NCBI RefSeq assembly: GCF_004345425.1
Contig: NZ_SLVP01000004.1
Location: 186,001-250,000 of the forward strand
Source of the DNA: Paenibacillus sp. BK033
Lineage (GTDB): Bacteria; Bacillota; Bacilli; Paenibacillales; Paenibacillaceae
Direction of reading: 5' to 3'
DNA length: 64,000 nucleotides
Shown: positions 17,477 through 26,264 of the stretch, in pieces
Layout of the letters: the number at the start of each line of letters is the position of its first letter
Position numbering within the stretch: position 1 is the first letter of the stretch
The notes under the pieces: generated by a model
Database searches by the model: none
The model's input: the letters and a program-made list of their open reading frames with translations, nothing else
Told to the model about the DNA's origin: nothing
Translations under genes and position numbers: made by a program

Positions 17477-18223
17477 ATGGAGACGGTTATCCAGACGAAA
17501 AATTTATCAAAGAGCTACGGGGCAACCCCCGTATTGAAAAACATTGATTTGACGGTTCAGCCCGGCGAGCTTACGGCGATTATGGGGCCTTCGGGATCGG
17601 GCAAATCCACGCTGATGAACGTGCTTTCCACGATCGATCAGCTCAGCGGCGGCGAGGTATGGATTGAGGGGAAGTCGCTGCTTGATATGAAGAAAAAGTC
17701 GCTTCGGCAATTTCGCCAGGAGCGGATGGGGTTTATTTTCCAAGACTACAATCTGCTCGACACGCTGACGGTGAAGGAGAATATCCTGCTGCCCCTGTCG
17801 CTGCGCCAGTACAAGGCGGCGGATATGGAGGCGCGGCTTAAGCCGATCGTTGAAGCGCTCCACATTGAAGGGCTGCTCGAGAAATATCCGAACGAGATCT
17901 CCGGCGGGCAAAAGCAGCGCGCAGCCTCGGCGCGGGCGATTATAACGGAGCCGGCGATCGTATTTGCCGATGAGCCGACGGGTGCGCTTGATTCGCGTTC
18001 GGCGACCCAACTGCTTGAGCAGCTTGTATCGCTAAACGCGGCCTTTAACACAACCATCCTGATGGTTACGCATGACAGCTATGCGGCGAGCTACTGCAAG
18101 CGGGTTATTTTCCTAAGGGACGGAGCGGTCGTAAGCGAGATTTACGCGGGCGAGCAGAGCCAGAAGACCTTCTATGAACGCATTCTGGAGACGCAAAGCC
18201 TTCTAGGAGGCAAGCTGCGATGA
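17477..18223 (+). CDS. ABC transporter ATPase, BceA-like (peptide antibiotic resistance)
   Basis: ATP-binding subunit with Walker A G-P-S-G-S-G-K-S-T (residues 37-45), signature S-G-G-Q-K-Q-R, Walker B I-V-F-A-D-E-P-T and a switch histidine in M-V-T-H-D. Length 248 is standard for the BceA/YxdL/YtsC group. It powers the 656-residue BceB-like permease, with which it overlaps by ATGA. The pair frees or removes lipid-II-binding peptide antibiotics such as bacitracin and also acts as the stimulus sensor for its two-component system. Confidence 0.93.
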   Translation: METVIQTKNLSKSYGATPVLKNIDLTVQPGELTAIMGPSGSGKSTLMNVLSTIDQLSGGEVWIEGKSLLDMKKKSLRQFRQERMGFIFQDYNLLDTLTVKENILLPLSLRQYKAADMEARLKPIVEALHIEGLLEKYPNEISGGQKQRAASARAIITEPAIVFADEPTGALDSRSATQLLEQLVSLNAAFNTTILMVTHDSYAASYCKRVIFLRDGAVVSEIYAGEQSQKTFYERILETQSLLGGKLR

Positions 18224-20190
18224 GCCTGTTCGATCTGACGATCCGCAATGTCAAACGCAACTTCCGTCTGTACTCCATCTATCTGATGTCCATGATTATC
18301 GGCGTTATTATCCAATATACGTTTTCGTCGCTCATGTACAATAAAGACATTATCGACGCGCTGCAGAACCGGGAGCTGTTCCAGACCGGGGTAGCGATTG
18401 CGTCCGTCGTCATCTTCCTGTTCATTATTTTCTTTATCCTGTATGCAAACTCGTTCTTCATGCGGCAGAGGAAGAAAGAGTTCGGCATGTATCTCCTGTA
18501 CGGCCTGAACGAACGGCAGCTTGTACGGATGATCTTCTACGAGACGCTTGTAATGGGCGCGATCTCGCTGGTTGTCGGAATTTTGCTCGGCGGGCTGCTC
18601 TCGAAGCTGTTCGGCATGCTGCTTATGAATCTGATGCAATACGATCAGGTCATCTCGCTGTCTTTCCCGATTGGAGCAATGGCTACGGCGGCAGGGGTTA
18701 TTCTATTGATCGCGTTGATCGTCAGCGTTCAAAGCTACATTCTGGTTAACCGCGTGCAGCTGACGGAGCTGTTCCATGCCAAGCAAAAGGCGGAGAAGCC
18801 GGTCCGCGTGTCCCCTGTCATGGCGGTTCTGGCCGTTCTGCTGATCGGCCTCGCTTTGTTTCTTATCTGCAGCGGACAATATTCCGCCGTTTGGCAGGAT
18901 TACGGGGTCTTTAGCTTAATTGCCACGGCCATAGGCATCGTTGGCGGCACGTATCTTTTCTTCCGCCAATTTGCCGGATGGCTGCTTCAGCTAATCAGCC
19001 GCGGGCGCAAGTACCATGAAGGCAACACCGTGTTGTGGACGTCCTCGCTCCGTTTTCAAATCCGGGGCAACACGCTCAACCTGACGTTTATCTCCTTGTT
19101 CAGCGCGGTCATTGTGATGCTGCTCTGTTTCGTGACGATCAACTACAAGGTGCAATTCGAGGCGGTTGGCATGAACGTACCCAATGCAATCGCGTATGAA
19201 TCCCTCGATCCGGCGGCCAATGAGAAGATTGACGAGTTGATCAAAGGCTCCGGCCATGCTATTAACTATCATCTGAAGCCCGAAGTGCTGGTTGCGGAAC
19301 CGCTGACGGACCGTGGCATCGCTTTCGACAACCCGGAGTATTACGTTCCCGGCCTATGGCTGATCTCCCAGAAGGACTACAATGAACTAATCGGTCTGCG
19401 GGGCGATAAGCAGAAGGTAGAGCTGAAGGGATTGGAGGCTGTCGCCCTCGCGCAAGGCTCCGACTTTCCGAAGCGTTACGCCGCTGGAGAGATGCCCGAT
19501 TTCAAGGTGAAAGCGGATGGCGAGAAGACGTTTACGATCGTGGAGAAAAAGGACTATGCCTACCTCGGCTGGGCAACCGACCCGGTCCTGTCCATGGACA
19601 AGAAGCCGCCGGTGTTTGTCATCTCGGATGAGGCTTACGGGCAGCTAAGCGGCGGCGCGATGGATAAAAAAGGCTTCGAGATTTACGGGCTGGCGGACGC
19701 TAAAAACGCGGAGGAATTATCCGAGCAGGTTCATGCCCTTGTTGTCTCCCAAGACAAAGAGGCCTATTACTCCTCGTTTGCGGATATCTATTCGAAGCAG
19801 ATCGAGAGCTCGTCCCTGCTGCTGTTTGCCGCCGGCTTCCTGGCTCTGATCGCTACCTTCGCGCTGGCGAGCGTCATCTACTTCAAGCAGCTGCGCGAAG
19901 CCACCGACGAAAGACTCCAATACGCCATCCTGCGCAAAATGGGCGTCCACAACCGCCAGTTCCGCAGCGTCATCCGCAAGCAGCTGCTGTTTGTCTTCCT
20001 GCCCCCAATCGTGCTGGGGATGTTATACAGCTGGACGATTATCAAGTATTACATTCTCGACTCGGTAACGGACTTCCCGGAGCTGCCGGGCATCGTGTGG
20101 AGCATTATCGGGGTATTCTTCTTCATCTATCTGGTGTTCTACATCTCGTCGGCCAATCTGTATTACCGGATTATTAATCAGAACCCTTAA
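18220..20190 (+). CDS. FtsX-type ABC permease, BceB-like
   Basis: 656 residues, ten predicted membrane helices in the BceB arrangement (four helices flanking an FtsX domain, then a large ~200-residue extracytoplasmic domain around 300-510, then three C-terminal helices). Begins M-S-L-F-D-L-T-I-R-N-V-K-R-N-F, the typical start. The large loop is the presumed antibiotic or lipid-complex sensing domain. Translationally coupled to the ATPase. It is convergent with the BceRS-like genes, whereas such modules are usually co-oriented. Confidence 0.93.
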   Translation: MSLFDLTIRNVKRNFRLYSIYLMSMIIGVIIQYTFSSLMYNKDIIDALQNRELFQTGVAIASVVIFLFIIFFILYANSFFMRQRKKEFGMYLLYGLNERQLVRMIFYETLVMGAISLVVGILLGGLLSKLFGMLLMNLMQYDQVISLSFPIGAMATAAGVILLIALIVSVQSYILVNRVQLTELFHAKQKAEKPVRVSPVMAVLAVLLIGLALFLICSGQYSAVWQDYGVFSLIATAIGIVGGTYLFFRQFAGWLLQLISRGRKYHEGNTVLWTSSLRFQIRGNTLNLTFISLFSAVIVMLLCFVTINYKVQFEAVGMNVPNAIAYESLDPAANEKIDELIKGSGHAINYHLKPEVLVAEPLTDRGIAFDNPEYYVPGLWLISQKDYNELIGLRGDKQKVELKGLEAVALAQGSDFPKRYAAGEMPDFKVKADGEKTFTIVEKKDYAYLGWATDPVLSMDKKPPVFVISDEAYGQLSGGAMDKKGFEIYGLADAKNAEELSEQVHALVVSQDKEAYYSSFADIYSKQIESSSLLLFAAGFLALIATFALASVIYFKQLREATDERLQYAILRKMGVHNRQFRSVIRKQLLFVFLPPIVLGMLYSWTIIKYYILDSVTDFPELPGIVWSIIGVFFFIYLVFYISSANLYYRIINQNP

Positions 20191-20196
20191 CTTGCG

Positions 20197-20243
20197 AAAG
20201 GGCTGCCCCGTCGTCAACTCATGACGTTTTGGGGCAGCCCTTT
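20197..20243. terminator. Bidirectional terminator between permease and sensor kinase genes
   Basis: AAAGGGCTGCCCC (20197-20209) pairs perfectly with GGGGCAGCCCTTT (20231-20243); an inner CGTCA/TGACG extends the hairpin. Confidence 0.85.
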
Positions 20244-20251
20244 GTCTTCCT

Positions 20252-21244
20252 TTACTCTTTCCGCTGAAGCGTATCCAAATAAGGATCATGATGCTTTGGA
20301 AAATGAATCGTGAACACCGAGCCGCTGCCCGGTGCGGACTCGCAGGTAATGTAATGCCCCAGCTTCCTCGACAGCTCCTGGGCCAGGTATAGCCCCATGC
20401 CGGTCGACTTGGCATGCGTGCGGCCGTTTAATCCTGTAAATCCCCTATTGAAGATGCGCGGCATATCCTTGGCATCGATGCCGATGCCGTTATCCCGAAG
20501 GATCAGCAGCTTCTCCTCGTTCGTTTCCGAGGCCTTCACGCTGATCTCCCCATGATCCCTTGTATATTGCAGGCTGTTCGTTATGATCTGGTTAATAATG
20601 AACAGCAGCCATTTGGAATCGCTTTGGACGACGGTGGACGGAAGGTCGAGCCGAACGCGGATTCTTTTCGAGATAAAAGACTTGGAATGGGCTTTGATGA
20701 CATTCTTGACGAGCGGCTCCAGATCGCAGTTCACCATCTCGTAGTCCTGATTGAAGCTGTCGAGCTTCGCGTAATACAAAGCCTGATCCACATAATGCTC
20801 GATCCTCGACAGCTCCTCGTTCAGGCTTTGCGGATCAACCTCGGTCTGCTGCATCAGGCGGAGTACGGAAATGGGCGTCTTGATCTCATGGAACCAGGAG
20901 ATGATGAAGTCGTAATATTCCTTCTGCCGCGCTTGAACCTCGTTCAAGGAACGGATATGGGCGATGCCCGATTCCTCCAGCGTATCCCGGTAAGCCTCGG
21001 CCTCCAGCGACAAAGGCTCGGCGTCCTCGCTTTGCATCCGGCGGATCGCCTGCAGGTTCCGCGTATAGCGGTAGGCGGTAAAAGCGGCAAGCCCGAGCGC
21101 AACCAGCGTTAGCGCGTAGAAGAACGTCGGCCAGTGCCAGGAAGATTGCGGATCCGTTGCGAATACCGCAACCGTAAGCAGAAATGCGATGCCATACAAC
21201 AAATAATAAGGCCGTTCGTATTTCAGGAATCGCCAGAAGCTCAT
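20252..21244 (-). CDS. Intramembrane-sensing histidine kinase, BceS-like
   Basis: 330 residues with two membrane helices separated by only a few extracytoplasmic residues (about 15-32 and 38-58), the mark of kinases that sense through a partner ABC transporter. H-box W-F-H-E-I-K-T-P-I-S-V (His119), N-box I-N-Q-I-I-T-N-S-L-Q-Y, G-boxes D-N-G-I-G-I and G-M-G-L-Y-L. Begins Y-E-R-P-Y-Y as in BceS relatives. Overlaps the response-regulator gene by 4 nt. Confidence 0.93.
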   Translation of the reverse strand: MSFWRFLKYERPYYLLYGIAFLLTVAVFATDPQSSWHWPTFFYALTLVALGLAAFTAYRYTRNLQAIRRMQSEDAEPLSLEAEAYRDTLEESGIAHIRSLNEVQARQKEYYDFIISWFHEIKTPISVLRLMQQTEVDPQSLNEELSRIEHYVDQALYYAKLDSFNQDYEMVNCDLEPLVKNVIKAHSKSFISKRIRVRLDLPSTVVQSDSKWLLFIINQIITNSLQYTRDHGEISVKASETNEEKLLILRDNGIGIDAKDMPRIFNRGFTGLNGRTHAKSTGMGLYLAQELSRKLGHYITCESAPGSGSVFTIHFPKHHDPYLDTLQRKE

Positions 21245-21912
21245 TCGATGATATACCCCATTCCTTTGCGGGTCGCGATAAAATCCTCGAGCCCAAGCAG
21301 CGCGATTTTGCGGCGCAGCCGGTTGACGTTAACGGTCAAGGTATTGTCATCGATGAACTGCTCGTCGTTCCACAGTACCTGCATCAGGTCGTCGCGCGAG
21401 ACGATCTTGCCGATGCTGCGCATCATCGTCTGGAGGATAATAAATTCGTTGCGCGACAGCTCAGCCGTTCGCTCCCCGTGCTGCACGGAGGAATTCGACA
21501 AATGGAAAACAAGCTGCCGGTGCGACATCCGCAGGTTGTCGTCCTGATACGTATAATTGCGGCGGAGCAGCGCGCTCACCTTTGCCACCAGCACGCCAAG
21601 GTCGAACGGCTTCTGCACGAAGTCGTCTCCGCCCATATTAATCGCCATGATGACGTCCATATTCTGATTGCGGGACGAAATGAAAATAATCGGCACCTTC
21701 GAAGCCATGCGGATTTGCTGGCACCAGTAAAACCCGTCAAACACGGGCAAATTGACATCAAGCAGCACCAAATGGGGCTGCGCGGCCTCGAACTCGCCAA
21801 GCACGTTTTCGAAGGACGTCAGCTCGATGACTTCATACTGCCATTTGCGTAATGCGTCGGCGACAATCCGCCGAATCTTCTCGTCGTCTTCAATGATCAT
21901 AATCCGAAACAA
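21241..21912 (-). CDS. OmpR-family response regulator, BceR-like
   Basis: Receiver domain (D-D in I-I-E-D-D, phosphoacceptor in L-L-D-V-N-L-P, K in V-Q-K-P-F) plus C-terminal winged helix (F-I-I-L-Q-T-M-M ... N-V-N-R-L-R-R-K). I place the start at TTG 21912, eight bases after an AGGAGG that lies inside the longer frame beginning at GTG 21933. It is expected to activate the transporter genes at 17477-20190, possibly through the repeat at 17383-17398. Confidence 0.92.
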   Translation of the reverse strand: MFRIMIIEDDEKIRRIVADALRKWQYEVIELTSFENVLGEFEAAQPHLVLLDVNLPVFDGFYWCQQIRMASKVPIIFISSRNQNMDVIMAINMGGDDFVQKPFDLGVLVAKVSALLRRNYTYQDDNLRMSHRQLVFHLSNSSVQHGERTAELSRNEFIILQTMMRSIGKIVSRDDLMQVLWNDEQFIDDNTLTVNVNRLRRKIALLGLEDFIATRKGMGYIIE

Positions 21913-21973
21913 CGGCTTTACCTCCTGCTCCACGCGGGCTTGTATAAGGTGAATTATATCATTTTCAAATGCC

Positions 21974-22007
21974 GAAAGCCCCTCTATACGGATATAGAGG
22001 GGCTTTC
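21974..22007. terminator. Hairpin downstream of the DHA2 efflux gene
   Basis: A perfect 15-bp stem (21974-21988 with 21993-22007) with a 4-nt loop lies 5 nt beyond the stop codon of the minus-strand efflux gene. T-run is weak on the minus strand. Confidence 0.75.
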
Positions 22008-22012
22008 CGATA

Positions 22013-23467
22013 TTATTTGGATACGGTCGAAGCTGCTTTATTACCGCTGCTCCTGGAGCGGGAGCTCAGAACAAGAATAAACGGAATCGCAACAACCGTA
22101 ACGATACAAGCCGCGATAAACGTATCGTTCATGGCGAGGACGGAGGCGGTCTCCTGCAGGGAGGTGTTCACCGCGCCGCTTGAGCTAAGCTCCGTGAAAT
22201 GCGTCTGCGTCCGGACCGAGTAAACGGAGCTGAATATGCCGATTGCGAAGGATGCGATAACCTGTCGCAGCCAGTTCGTAATCGCGGAAGCATGCCCGGT
22301 AGACTCCTTCGGAATAGCGCTCATCGAGAGCGTCATGATATTCGGAGACGAGAAGCCCAGCCCGACATAACGGCAAATCATCCACCCGATGATAAACGCA
22401 TAGGACGTTGTCAGGGATAGACGGCTGAACGCCCATGTCGCGATGATCAGCAGAAAAGCGCCGCCAAGCAGCGGATATTCCGGACGGATTTTCCCGTGAA
22501 GACGCCCCGACAATAGAGACGCGCCTATCATAAGCAGAGCGCCCGGCAGCATCATAAGCCCCACCGTCAAGGAGGATGAGCCAAGGGCATTTTCCATATA
22601 GATCGGCAGCAGGAAGGCGCCCGCGTACAAGCCGATCGTCAGAATACAGTTGACGACAATGCCAAAGGTGAAGGTCGTGTACTGGAAAATCCGGAGATTA
22701 AGGAGAGGCGCTTTCGCCGTCAGCTCCCGCCAGACGAACAAGGCCATGCTGACTACGCCAAGCGTAATCCATAGAATTCCCCAGCCGGAAAACCAGCCGA
22801 TTTTATTTCCTTGCGTGAAATACATCATTAGGGCCGTACTGCCCGTTACGGCGGTGAGCAGCCCCGCTATATCCAGGGAGCTGCCTTTGTTGGCCTGCTG
22901 CATCGGCAGGTAACGGGAAGCCAGCGCGATCGCCAATAGCGCAAGCGGGATGTTCATGAAGAAGATGGCCTTCCAGCCGTAATACTCCGTCAGCAGGCCG
23001 CCAAGGGTTGGGCCAATGGCAGGGGCAAACATGCTGGCCACGCTCCATAGACTGACGCCAAGCGCTTGCTTTTCCGCCGGAACCGCCTGATAAACGATCG
23101 TTAACGTTGCCGGCAGAATCGCCCCGCAGAACAAGCCCTGCAGGATCCGGAAGAGGACAAGGGAACCGATATTCCAAGAGCAGCCGCATAAGATCGAACA
23201 TAGGAGAAAGCCGACTAACGAGAACATATAAAGCCGCTTATAGCTGATTTTATCCCCCAGGTAACCAACGATAGGGGCTATTGAACCCATGGCGAGCATA
23301 AAGCCGGTCGTTACCCACTGCGTATCGTTCAGATCCGAATGAAGATCCTTCATCATGAAGGGCAGGGCAACCGTTACCGTTCCCGAATTCAAGATCGAAG
23401 AGAAGTTGCCGAAAAAGATCGCCAATATAACGAACCAGAACCGGCTGCCGTCTTGCTTCGCATTCAT
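22013..23467 (-). CDS. DHA2-family MFS drug efflux pump (EmrB/QacA-like, 14 helices)
   Basis: About 484 residues from ATG 23467, which follows a GGAG/GAGG site; the longer frame to 23536 lacks support. Fourteen hydrophobic segments; motif A-like G-Y-L-G-D-K-I-S-Y-K-R near residue 70, motif C-like A-P-A-I-G-P-T-L-G-G-L-L near 150, and an N-terminal segment F-G-N-F-S-S-I-L-N-S-G-T-V-T-V-A-L-P typical of the subfamily. Exports lipophilic drugs by proton antiport. Divergent from the LysR gene at 23590. Confidence 0.93.
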   Translation of the reverse strand: MNAKQDGSRFWFVILAIFFGNFSSILNSGTVTVALPFMMKDLHSDLNDTQWVTTGFMLAMGSIAPIVGYLGDKISYKRLYMFSLVGFLLCSILCGCSWNIGSLVLFRILQGLFCGAILPATLTIVYQAVPAEKQALGVSLWSVASMFAPAIGPTLGGLLTEYYGWKAIFFMNIPLALLAIALASRYLPMQQANKGSSLDIAGLLTAVTGSTALMMYFTQGNKIGWFSGWGILWITLGVVSMALFVWRELTAKAPLLNLRIFQYTTFTFGIVVNCILTIGLYAGAFLLPIYMENALGSSSLTVGLMMLPGALLMIGASLLSGRLHGKIRPEYPLLGGAFLLIIATWAFSRLSLTTSYAFIIGWMICRYVGLGFSSPNIMTLSMSAIPKESTGHASAITNWLRQVIASFAIGIFSSVYSVRTQTHFTELSSSGAVNTSLQETASVLAMNDTFIAACIVTVVAIPFILVLSSRSRSSGNKAASTVSK

Positions 23468-23523
23468 AAATGCCTCACACTCCACTTTTCTCACGTGAGG
23501 TCGATTATAATATAATGGATTCA

Positions 23524-23549
23524 GATGGCATACCATCTATTGTTGATGG
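23524..23549. promoter_or_regulatory. Palindrome in the efflux/LysR intergenic region
   Basis: GATGG-CATA-CCATC (23524-23537) is a perfect palindrome, with a further GATGG at 23545-23549. It sits between two divergent genes, where a LysR protein would bind. By position and symmetry only. Confidence 0.4.
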
Positions 23550-23589
23550 TAATATAAGCAACGCTAATATAAAGAACTGAGGAAAGTCC

Positions 23590-24492
23590 ATGAATATCGA
23601 ACAATTGGAATATGTGAAGGAAGTATTCGAGACGAATTCCATGTCGCTGGCCGCGCAAAATCTTCATGTGTCCCAATCCGCGATCAGCCAGTCCGTCTCG
23701 CTCCTGGAGAAGGAAATCGGCATTCCGCTCTTCAAGCGTTCCCGTAATGGAACCGTGCCGACCGAAGACGGGAGAACGATCATCAAGAAGGTGCTCGAAA
23801 TTCTGATGAAGGTCGACGAGATTAAAGAAGAGGTGCAGTCGATTACGTCCGTTTATAAGGGCGAGCTGGTCATCGCGACGATTCCGAGCTTGAGCATGAC
23901 CTTTTTGCCCAAGGCGCTGGCAAGCTTCAAGAAGGACTTTCCCCAAATCAAGGTGATGGTCATCGAGCTGGAGAGTCGGGTAGTCATTGACCGAATCATC
24001 CATGACAAAGCTCACCTGGGATTAATCTCGCTTAATCCATATACCAGCGACGGACTGCCGGACGAGCCGATTGCCTTCCACTCCTTTCAATACAAAGGGG
24101 AGCTGCAAGTCATCGTACCCCGGGATTCGGTGTTGGCGCTTAATAAGGAGCTTATGCTGAAGGATTTGGCCAATCATGCGTTTATTATGTCGGCAAGCAG
24201 CTTCTGGGATGGGGTGACGGAGGATATCGATCAGGTATGCGGCGGGATTAACGTTATTTTTACGACAACCAACCCCGAGGTCATAAAGCGAAGCGTCGCG
24301 GAGGGCCTTGGGATCAGTCTGATGTCCAGCCTTATGCTGAGAGACGATCCGTATGTGGAGAGCGGAAGGATTGCTGCGGTACCGCTGGCCGGGTATCGGC
24401 TGGATGCAAGCGGCACGTTTGGCGGCATCTATTCGAAGAAAGGCAGCCAGCAGCGGCTGGCCCGGAAGTTTCTCGATTATATTGAAGTGTAA
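23590..24492 (+). CDS. LysR-family transcriptional regulator
   Basis: 300 residues: N-terminal HTH M-N-I-E-Q-L-E-Y-V-K-E-V ... S-L-A-A-Q-N-L-H-V-S-Q-S-A-I-S-Q-S, followed by the effector-binding domain. Start supported by GAGGAAAG 6-8 nt upstream. Probably controls the divergent DHA2 pump; signal unknown. Confidence 0.9.
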   Translation: MNIEQLEYVKEVFETNSMSLAAQNLHVSQSAISQSVSLLEKEIGIPLFKRSRNGTVPTEDGRTIIKKVLEILMKVDEIKEEVQSITSVYKGELVIATIPSLSMTFLPKALASFKKDFPQIKVMVIELESRVVIDRIIHDKAHLGLISLNPYTSDGLPDEPIAFHSFQYKGELQVIVPRDSVLALNKELMLKDLANHAFIMSASSFWDGVTEDIDQVCGGINVIFTTTNPEVIKRSVAEGLGISLMSSLMLRDDPYVESGRIAAVPLAGYRLDASGTFGGIYSKKGSQQRLARKFLDYIEV

Positions 24493-24496
24493 AATA

Positions 24497-24530
24497 AAAG
24501 CGCCAGCCCCATCGGCTGACGCTTGTTTGA
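24497..24530. terminator. Terminator between convergent LysR and SDR genes
   Basis: AAGCG-C-CAGCC / GGCTG-A-CGCTT stem (24498-24508 with 24514-24524), one mismatch, flanked by A-rich and T-rich runs so it can serve both strands. Confidence 0.7.
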
Positions 24531-24542
24531 TAAATAGATTTT

Positions 24543-25301
24543 TTAGTAAGCCGTCCAGCCTGCATCGGCCGTAACTACGGTGCCGTTCACGAAGCTTGCG
24601 TCATCGGAAGCCAGGAACAGAGCAACCTTTGCAATCTCCTCAGGCTCGCCTGCGCGAGGATTCACCTGAATGCCAACCATTGCGCGTTCCATGCCAAACG
24701 GACTTGGCGCATTGATCGAGGTACCGATATTCGTATTTACGCCGCCGGGAGCGATGGCATTGCAACGGATGCCTTGCGTGGCGTATTGGAAGCCGACGTT
24801 TTTCGTCAGACCAACAACGGCGTGCTTCGAGGCGGTGTAAGCCGCGCCTGCGCGGGAACCAAACAGACCTCCGGCGGAAGCGATGTTCACGATAACGCCT
24901 GCTTTTTTCTCCAGGAAGAGGGGAAGCACTTTGCGGATGGTCCGCATTGGGCCTGTCGTGTTGATCGCGAAGATCCGCTCCCACAGCTCGTCCGTCAGAT
25001 CGGCGGCAGGAACAAAGTTGTCCATAATGCCGGCGTTGTTGACGAGAATATCGACCGTGCCGAACTTATCTACCGCCGCATCGATCAGCTGCTGTACATC
25101 TTCCTCCTTCGCAACGTTGGCTGCCACGGCAACCGCCGTACCGCCTTTTTCCTCAATCCCGTCAACAACGGTTTGAGCGGTATCCACGCGAAGGTCGGAT
25201 ACGACCACCTTTGCTCCTTCCGCGGCATACAGCTCGGCAATCGCCTTGCCCATACCCGAAGCCGCGCCTGTAATAACTGCAACTTTACCCGATAGTCTCA
25301 T
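24543..25301 (-). CDS. Short-chain dehydrogenase/reductase
   Basis: Classical SDR of 252 residues: T-G-A-A-S-G-M-G cofactor loop, V-S-D-L with an acidic residue that favours NAD(H), N-N-A-G-I, catalytic Ser in A-S-A-G-G and Y-T-A-S-K, and the C-terminal F-V-N-G-T-V-V-T-A-D-A-G. GGGAGG site before the ATG. Divergent from a TetR gene, whose product probably represses it. Substrate unknown. Confidence 0.88.
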   Translation of the reverse strand: MRLSGKVAVITGAASGMGKAIAELYAAEGAKVVVSDLRVDTAQTVVDGIEEKGGTAVAVAANVAKEEDVQQLIDAAVDKFGTVDILVNNAGIMDNFVPAADLTDELWERIFAINTTGPMRTIRKVLPLFLEKKAGVIVNIASAGGLFGSRAGAAYTASKHAVVGLTKNVGFQYATQGIRCNAIAPGGVNTNIGTSINAPSPFGMERAMVGIQVNPRAGEPEEIAKVALFLASDDASFVNGTVVTADAGWTAY

Positions 25302-25370
25302 CGTTAATTCCTCCCGGTTTCAATTGGTTTGTATGCATGTCCTTCCTGCGAAGGAATAAAAAATGTTTTT

Positions 25371-25399
25371 CAACAGCTGTTGGTTATGAATACAGCTGT
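25371..25399. promoter_or_regulatory. Tandem CAGCTG palindromes in SDR/TetR intergenic region
   Basis: CAACAGCTGTTG (25371-25382) and ACAGCTGT (25392-25399), centres 19 bp apart, lie just upstream of a TATAAT (25410-25415) directed at the TetR gene. Candidate operators or a two-turn binding site. Confidence 0.45.
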
Positions 25400-25468
25400 T
25401 TGTTTTTAGTATAATAAAGCCGTGGAGCAAGCCTCAATCAGTAAAACCTTATGAAATGTGCGTTAACG

Positions 25469-25489
25469 AACAAACGGCCGCCGTTTGTT
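25469..25489. promoter_or_regulatory. 21-bp perfect palindrome, candidate TetR operator
   Basis: Two 10-bp arms (AACAAACGGC and GCCGTTTGTT) flank one central C. The site lies 34 bp upstream of the preferred TetR start at 25523 and downstream of the TATAAT at 25410, as expected for an autorepressor's site. Length and symmetry match the TetR family. Confidence 0.6.
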
Positions 25490-25522
25490 GAAAAAAACTT
25501 TTTGGAAAAAGGAAGGGATGGC

Positions 25523-26131
25523 ATGCCCAATCATCCTAGCAAAGCGGTCGACCGCCGGGTGATCCGCAGCAGGGAGGCGTTAAAGCAGGCGCTGCTCACG
25601 CTTATGAAGCATAAGGATTTCGATGACATCTCCATTACGGAGATCGTGGAGCTTGCCGATTATAACCGCGGGACCTTCTACTCGCATTACGACAGCAAAG
25701 AAGCTTTGCTGGACGATATTATTCGCGGTCTGATCGTGGAGCTGCTGCAATCGTTCCGTGCTCCTTACGAGAACGAGGAGTATTTCCGCATTCACGAGCT
25801 GCCGGCCCATTCGGTGAAAATATTCGAGCATATTCAGCAGCATGCCGAGCTTTACACCCTGCTGCTGAAGAGCAACGCGCATTCCCATCTGAGAGAGAAA
25901 ATGTTCAGTGCCATTCAGCAGATTTCAAGGGATGAGCTGGAGCATCCGACTCTGGAGGGCATAAATGTCGAGCTGCTGTCCGTTTATTCGAATCATGCGC
26001 TGCTTGGACTGATTTTCTACTGGATTGAGAATGGTCTGCCTTACTCCCCGGCTTACATGCAGGAGCAGCTGGTGAAGCTTATTCAATGGCGGCCGTCCGT
26101 CGCCAGGACAAAAAAACCGGGGAAGCCGTAA
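25523..26131 (+). CDS. TetR/AcrR-family regulator (DhaS-like C-terminal domain)
   Basis: HTH region S-I-T-E-I-V-E-L-A-D-Y-N-R-G-T-F-Y-S-H-Y about residues 30-50, then a helical domain with L-G-L-I-F-Y-W-I-E-N-G-L near the C-terminus, as in TetR proteins with the type-8 C-terminal domain. About 202 residues from ATG 25523, preceded by AAGGAAGGG. The longer frame from 25451 would run through the 21-bp palindrome and is less likely. Presumed repressor of itself and the divergent SDR. Confidence 0.88.
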   Translation: MPNHPSKAVDRRVIRSREALKQALLTLMKHKDFDDISITEIVELADYNRGTFYSHYDSKEALLDDIIRGLIVELLQSFRAPYENEEYFRIHELPAHSVKIFEHIQQHAELYTLLLKSNAHSHLREKMFSAIQQISRDELEHPTLEGINVELLSVYSNHALLGLIFYWIENGLPYSPAYMQEQLVKLIQWRPSVARTKKPGKP

Positions 26132-26264
26132 GGCTATGGGTTATAGGCTATAGGCTGCCAGAGAAACATGCCGATATGGTAAGAGAGAGGTTATACTCAT
26201 TTTGTAAAAGTGCCTTCGAATAGGCCTGAGAAAGCTGGAGGATAAAAGGGAGAGTGGAAACGCT

